DNA of 35,409 nucleotides from Parasitella parasitica (Eukaryota; Mucoromycota; Mucoromycetes; Mucorales; Mucoraceae), in NCBI GenBank assembly GCA_025201805.1, contig MU619385.1, positions 37,762 through 73,170 on the forward strand, read 5' to 3'. Positions 31,263-35,409 of the stretch are shown in pieces. The notes beneath the pieces are model-generated. The model searched no databases, was not told the origin of the DNA, and was given only the letters and a program-made list of their open reading frames with translations. Both the position numbers and the translations under genes were made by a program. Within the stretch, counting starts at the first letter, position 1. Every line of letters starts with the position of its first letter.

Positions 31263-33379
31263 TCAAAGCTTTTGATCAATTTGGTAGATAAAAAGAGAAA
31301 AAGGCCAAAAAATTTTTTTTGCTGCATCAATGAATTTTTAATATCGCGCGATAAAAGAGATAATAAAACTCTATTTTATGATCTCTCAATCATATCCAAT
31401 CACTACAGCTAATCGGATTCAGACCTTCCGCAAAAGACTGGAGGTTTCTTATACAAACGATTACACTTGGTTGCAAAATATGATATGGTAAATCAATAAA
31501 TAAAATTCACTTTACACAATCTAAATAGAACAAAATAACATGAAGCACTGCCAATAACCAAGTCCACGTTTTGATATAATCATATTGACATGTTTCATAA
31601 TGAAAACATTTCAAACATTCAACATTTTTTATCGTAAGCGGATCTTGAACAAAGGTTACCATGTTTCCCGGCTATGCCTCAAACTACATATTTATTTGAA
31701 GGTTTCAGTTTAATGAAAAAAAAGGACAGGAAAACTAACAAAAGGAGCTTACTCTCGTAATGCTTTGAAATACATGTAAAACAGAGTATGCTCAATCTTC
31801 CTCCTATGGACTCAGATACCATACGTCTTATCCTCCATTTTAACAGGATCAGCTATTGAAGAAATATTATGAGCCAAAACAAACGAGTTTGTAATTTTTG
31901 CCTCAAAAATAACCAACGTATTTCTTTTTGTACACTAAATCAAAAGTGTGCTAGACAATTTATTTAAAAATTCCAGTAATAACATCATAAACGAGATATT
32001 CATATTTACATTTAGACATCCGATAAAAATTTCGGATTTACGTAAAGACACATTGCGATGAAGAAATTACGTGCAATATTATGTTATCCAAACCACTACT
32101 TGTGTACAGGAAACATACTCAAGATTATTTCAATCTGATTTAGTCTATCATCAAACAAATATCTAGTTCGGATTATACCAATGGAAGGATATTTTATTAA
32201 AAAAGGATTAGAGAACTGATGTTCCCGAATCAGAAATATCACCACCAAAAACAATCGGCATTGATAAGATCAACCAGTATATTTTGGATGTAACTTGGTC
32301 GCTTGAACAGAATTCTCTCATTCTATGATCTTGACGTTCACGTTTAAAGTTCCTTAGCTACACATCGGTTGTCAACTCAATAGAAATGTTGCAGATGTTC
32401 GTACTAATCCCGGTGGTTCGCTCTACAGGAAGCGAAGAAGAAGACCACCACCGCCTGGAGTGAATCGTCAGCAACTAAAAGACTAAACTTCTTGCATTTT
32501 CTCAGTATAATCTCTTTATTCATATTACTGTAGAAATGGATGGAGGAAGCTTGAATTTCCTTCGACCCCAGAAGATATGGTTCCTGCCGTATGTTTAAGC
32601 GATGTTAATTTTAGAAAAAAAAACAATTCGTGGACGCCGGCATGGTTTGGATGTGAACGCTGCACGCAGCACTCAGGTTTTGGCAATGATAGGGATTCTC
32701 AATGAACATCCCGAAGCATTCCATTAATCCAAGCATACTCGAAAAAAGAGGGATTTTAGGACTATTACTAATTCTCAATTGAAATCAAAGTGTCATAGAA
32801 CAGGATTCTACAACTTTAATGTCAATTTCGTGATATAACCTTTAATAAACATTTCAGTTACCTAAAGGTATATTCATAAAAATCTTGCCTATAAGCAAGT
32901 CCATAAATCTTTTATATCTATAGTACACCATTTAATATTGTATTATAGTTGTCTAATTTTATGTTCATAAACATCTACATTCAATCTTTTCTGTCAGAAT
33001 TATTGGTTAATCATAACATCATCCCAACAATCATCTTTAGATTCCGCATTCAGTATAAATAGCAATAGTTTATTCATATCCATGAGCATTTTTAACCAAA
33101 CATAAAATAAAACAGCTAAAAAGTATTTTATTTTAGTGTTTCCTCTAATTTTCACAGAATGTCTTTATTCATTATCAACTTTTGTTATTTATAACTTCCA
33201 GAATCTAAATCGTATATATTTTGGGGTATTCAAATAGCAAAAAAAATTAAAAAAAAAAAAACAAATTAAAATATTTCAGCCAATGGATTCGATATACAAG
33301 TGAATACCCCATTTTAATAATTTTAATTAAAAATTTAAAAACAAGGAAGGAGCTTTCAAAATTGAGTAAATCTTTAAAG

Positions 33380-33705
33380 CGTCGGAAGACTGATCCACTT
33401 CCCCATCATACATGATGCCACCATGTTGTTTGATTGGCTAGGTGGAGATATGCTGACGGCAAGGCGTTGCAACTCACTGGCAGCATCATTGCTGGCATGG
33501 TGGTAGCCTAATTTGGTTCTGTCAATGCCACGCACAGGACAGTGCCGGTCATGTCAGCAAGGATTCTCAAGTTGCTGAGTGAGTAATACCCTGCTGCCCA
33601 CACTTTGTGGAAGCAGAGTGGAGAGGGCAGGACAGACGAGGATCCTAGTTTTGACAACCACCTTTTCGTGATTAGATGTATACGGATATTCTGGCCAATC
33701 ATACA
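33380..33705. other. GC-richer island
   Basis: About 325 bp clearly richer in G+C than the flanks, with sharp borders. The only ORF (minus, 33702-33508; contains GSSSVLPSPLCFHKVWAAGY) has no recognisable domain. It may be a fragment of a repeat such as an LTR or an old insertion. Confidence 0.35.
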
Positions 33706-33791
33706 TTATAATTTAATTGAAGAATTTAAGAAGAAGCAATACGGTCTTTATTTTATTTACATTTTGCTATAGAAAATTAGAACAGAGTTGA

Positions 33792-33833
33792 GGGTTACGG
33801 GTTACGGGTTACGGGTTACGGGTTACGAGTTAT
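33792..33833. repeat. Tandem array (GGGTTAC)5 with one degenerate unit
   Basis: Five perfect copies of the 7-mer GGGTTAC run from 33792 to 33826, followed by GAGTTAT. The unit resembles telomeric repeats (TTAGGG family plus an extra C) but is not the standard fungal one. It could be an interstitial telomere-like array or a simple microsatellite. Confidence 0.9.
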
Positions 33834-34377
33834 AAGTAGTAATAAGCAATCTGGACTTGATTCTTACTGCACCGCACTGTATTAAATGTGACAATAGAAT
33901 TAGGTGCAGTTCTGAATCGTTAGGGGGGATATTCAAGCCAATGAAAACAGCTTTTACAAGGGTTGTTGTGTGGGGGATACAAATATATGATTTATTACGA
34001 AAACATCTGTAATGTTGTGAGTTAATTATACTAGAAACATAGATGTGATCTTACCAAATGTTGGTTATAAATGATAATGTAGTGTGGGCAAAATATATGA
34101 AATATAGAAATAATTATAGATAAAGAAGAAGGGAGAAACAGAAATGTGTGAATCAACAAATACAGTAGAAGCATAGTAAGATGTCACGCAACAGGGTGCA
34201 TAACCTTACATGCAATCACAAGAGCTGTTGATTGTAAACACTTTTAGCATAAAACCAATCGCTTTTTTCCTCATACATTAGAGTTTATTTTTCTGTTGCA
34301 TAAATTTTCTTTTTTTCCTTAATCATTAGAGTTTATAATTCTGTTGTCGTGTAAACTTTCTTATACACTACTACCAA

Positions 34378-35162
34378 ATGGATCCAAATGAAGAGAGTAT
34401 TGAAGAGATAAAGAGATTAAAGGATTTATCTATTCAGAAGATACGAGAACCGATAAAACGGTCAAAGGTAATTGTCAAGAGGTATTATTCAATAAAAAGT
34501 ACAAAGAAGTGCCAACGAAAATGCGAATCCATTTCACAATAGGCGCAAATACAAACATTGTTCATCAATAATAATGGCTATGCCTGGCATGAAACTGCAT
34601 CATCCGTCATGTATGACTATTATTACATTATAGCAAAGTGAATTATTGGCTGAAACAGCATAGTATACGCGTCAATTTTATAGATGCTGACAAAATCTCC
34701 GTTGATGATTGTTCATTGAATACAACCACAAGAAGCGTTGAATTCAATATAGCAAGTGCATTTTTATACTACGTCAGCTCCTTGTTTCTTAACTAGCTTC
34801 CTTCTATATAGTTTAATCACAAAAACGCGCATCATAAATTCACAATCACCCAATTGTACAGCTTTATTCACCCAGAAAAATCCAGGTACAAGGTACAAAT
34901 ATATGACGTTAAATTCAAAAGAGATGATGCTAAATGTCCTCAAAAGCTGAAAAAAGACAAAATAGTCATAAATCTTACCAAGCAAAATGATGGTACTAGC
35001 TGGCTGGACTTGCGAATGAAGACAATACAAAACACATACCAAGGGTTGGAAAGATCGATAAACACAAGTTCCAAAGAAGGCAGTATCAATTATGATACAC
35101 CATTTAAAGAAAGTAATTGTTGCTCGCATACACCTCCTCATTATCATGAAGAGCATAAATAA
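34378..35162 (+). CDS. Possible small multi-exon gene of unknown function
   Basis: Three open blocks can be linked. The first starts MDPNEESIEEIKRLKDLS (34378-34467, donor gtaatt); the second is about 34634-34750 (containing VNYWLKQHSIRVNFIDADKI); the third runs from about 34806 to the stop at 35160-35162 (containing YKVQIYDVKFKRDD and LTKQNDGTSWLDLR). The join between the second and third is in phase across a 39-nt GT-AG gap. The connection from the first block needs an intermediate exon after 34543 and an unusual donor, so it is uncertain. The start follows a T/A-rich promoter-like stretch. No family is recognised. It may be a gene or a decayed remnant. Confidence 0.33.
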
Positions 35163-35409
35163 ACACAATTCAGCGAGGAATAGAGTTTATAATGTTTTGT
35201 TTGGTTTTTTAATTCCCATTTCAAGTTTCGGATTTTTGAGAAGTCAGTGTTAAATCAGGTATATCTCATTTTCAAAAAATTAATTAAAAATATATATAAG
35301 CTTTAGAAAACTATAAAAAAATATGCGCGTATGCAACAAAGCGTGAAATAAATGGTCGTGTATTTTGATTTGAAATAAGAGCTCTTTCAACAGAGTAAAT
35401 CATGTTGAA
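35163..35409. other. Terminal AT-rich stretch
   Basis: Very AT-rich sequence to the window end with no coding or structural signal. Confidence 0.5.

Larger units (their letters stand above)
31263..34377. other. Gene-poor AT-rich region with decayed coding fragments
   Basis: Three kilobases without an intact gene. Short coding-like blocks occur at 32383-32487 (containing NPGGSLYRKRRRRPPPPGVN, ends at a stop) and at 32622-32728 (containing GLDVNAARSTQVLAMIGILN). They have no start and suggest one decayed gene or element. A GC-richer island (33380-33705) and a GGGTTAC array are listed separately. Near 34276-34362 an imperfect tandem duplication shares TTAGAGTTTAT and TTCTGTTG. The rest is A/T-rich with no signal. 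Confidence 0.45.

Noticed and set aside
33508-33702. 64-codon ORF in the GC-richer island
   Set aside because: It looks like a by-product of the local composition. There is no start context, and the other frames of the island are closed.
1-35409. CRISPR array, bacterial operon or phage content
   Set aside because: No regularly spaced repeats, ribosome binding sites or phage genes. Introns and protein families show eukaryotic nuclear DNA.

Overview
The window looks like nuclear DNA of an early-diverging fungus, most probably a Mucorales-type Mucoromycota. Genes are AT-rich and compact. They carry many short GT-AG introns (mostly 44-90 nt) and often a TATA box 40-80 bp before the ATG. The protein set is fungal (TFIIH Tfb2, RRP36, DUF1748, uS2, eL27, a GATA factor, asparagine synthetase). 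The order assignment is inference; no rRNA or marker gene is present.

Layout. 1-1.7 kb: no convincing gene. 1.7-4.2 kb: a divergent pair of secreted proteins, a two-cupredoxin multicopper-oxidase-like protein (minus) and a 2H phosphoesterase of the 'Swiss Army Knife' type (plus). 5.3-9.2 kb: a Sec14/CRAL-TRIO lipid-transfer protein, RRP36 (18S rRNA processing) and a DUF1748 protein. 10.5-12.1 kb: a small unknown protein and a WRKY/GCM-superfamily zinc-finger protein, which is unusual for a fungus. 12.6-15.7 kb: a possible cysteine-rich two-exon gene, repeat and transposon-like debris, and an unrecognised intronless 307-residue protein. 16.3-20.3 kb: housekeeping genes TFB2 (11 exons), uS2 and eL27. 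21.9-23.8 kb: a large F-box protein. 24.2-27.1 kb: a decayed mobile element carrying a Tc1/mariner-type transposase fragment followed by a Fanzor (eukaryotic TnpB-like, RuvC) gene. 27.8-29.7 kb: asparagine synthetase with a Gcn4/CPC1-type site upstream. 30.1-31.3 kb: a GATA factor with a C-terminal coiled coil. 31.3-35.4 kb: gene-poor, AT-rich DNA with decayed coding fragments, a GC-richer island, a (GGGTTAC)5 array and a possible small multi-exon gene.

Most intact genes are unrelated housekeeping functions and do not form a cluster. The accessory interest lies in the transposase-Fanzor composite, where all three RuvC motifs remain readable although the reading frame is broken, and in the WRKY-like regulator. 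Exon coordinates were derived by hand from splice consensus, frame and family resemblance; no alignment or database search was run.
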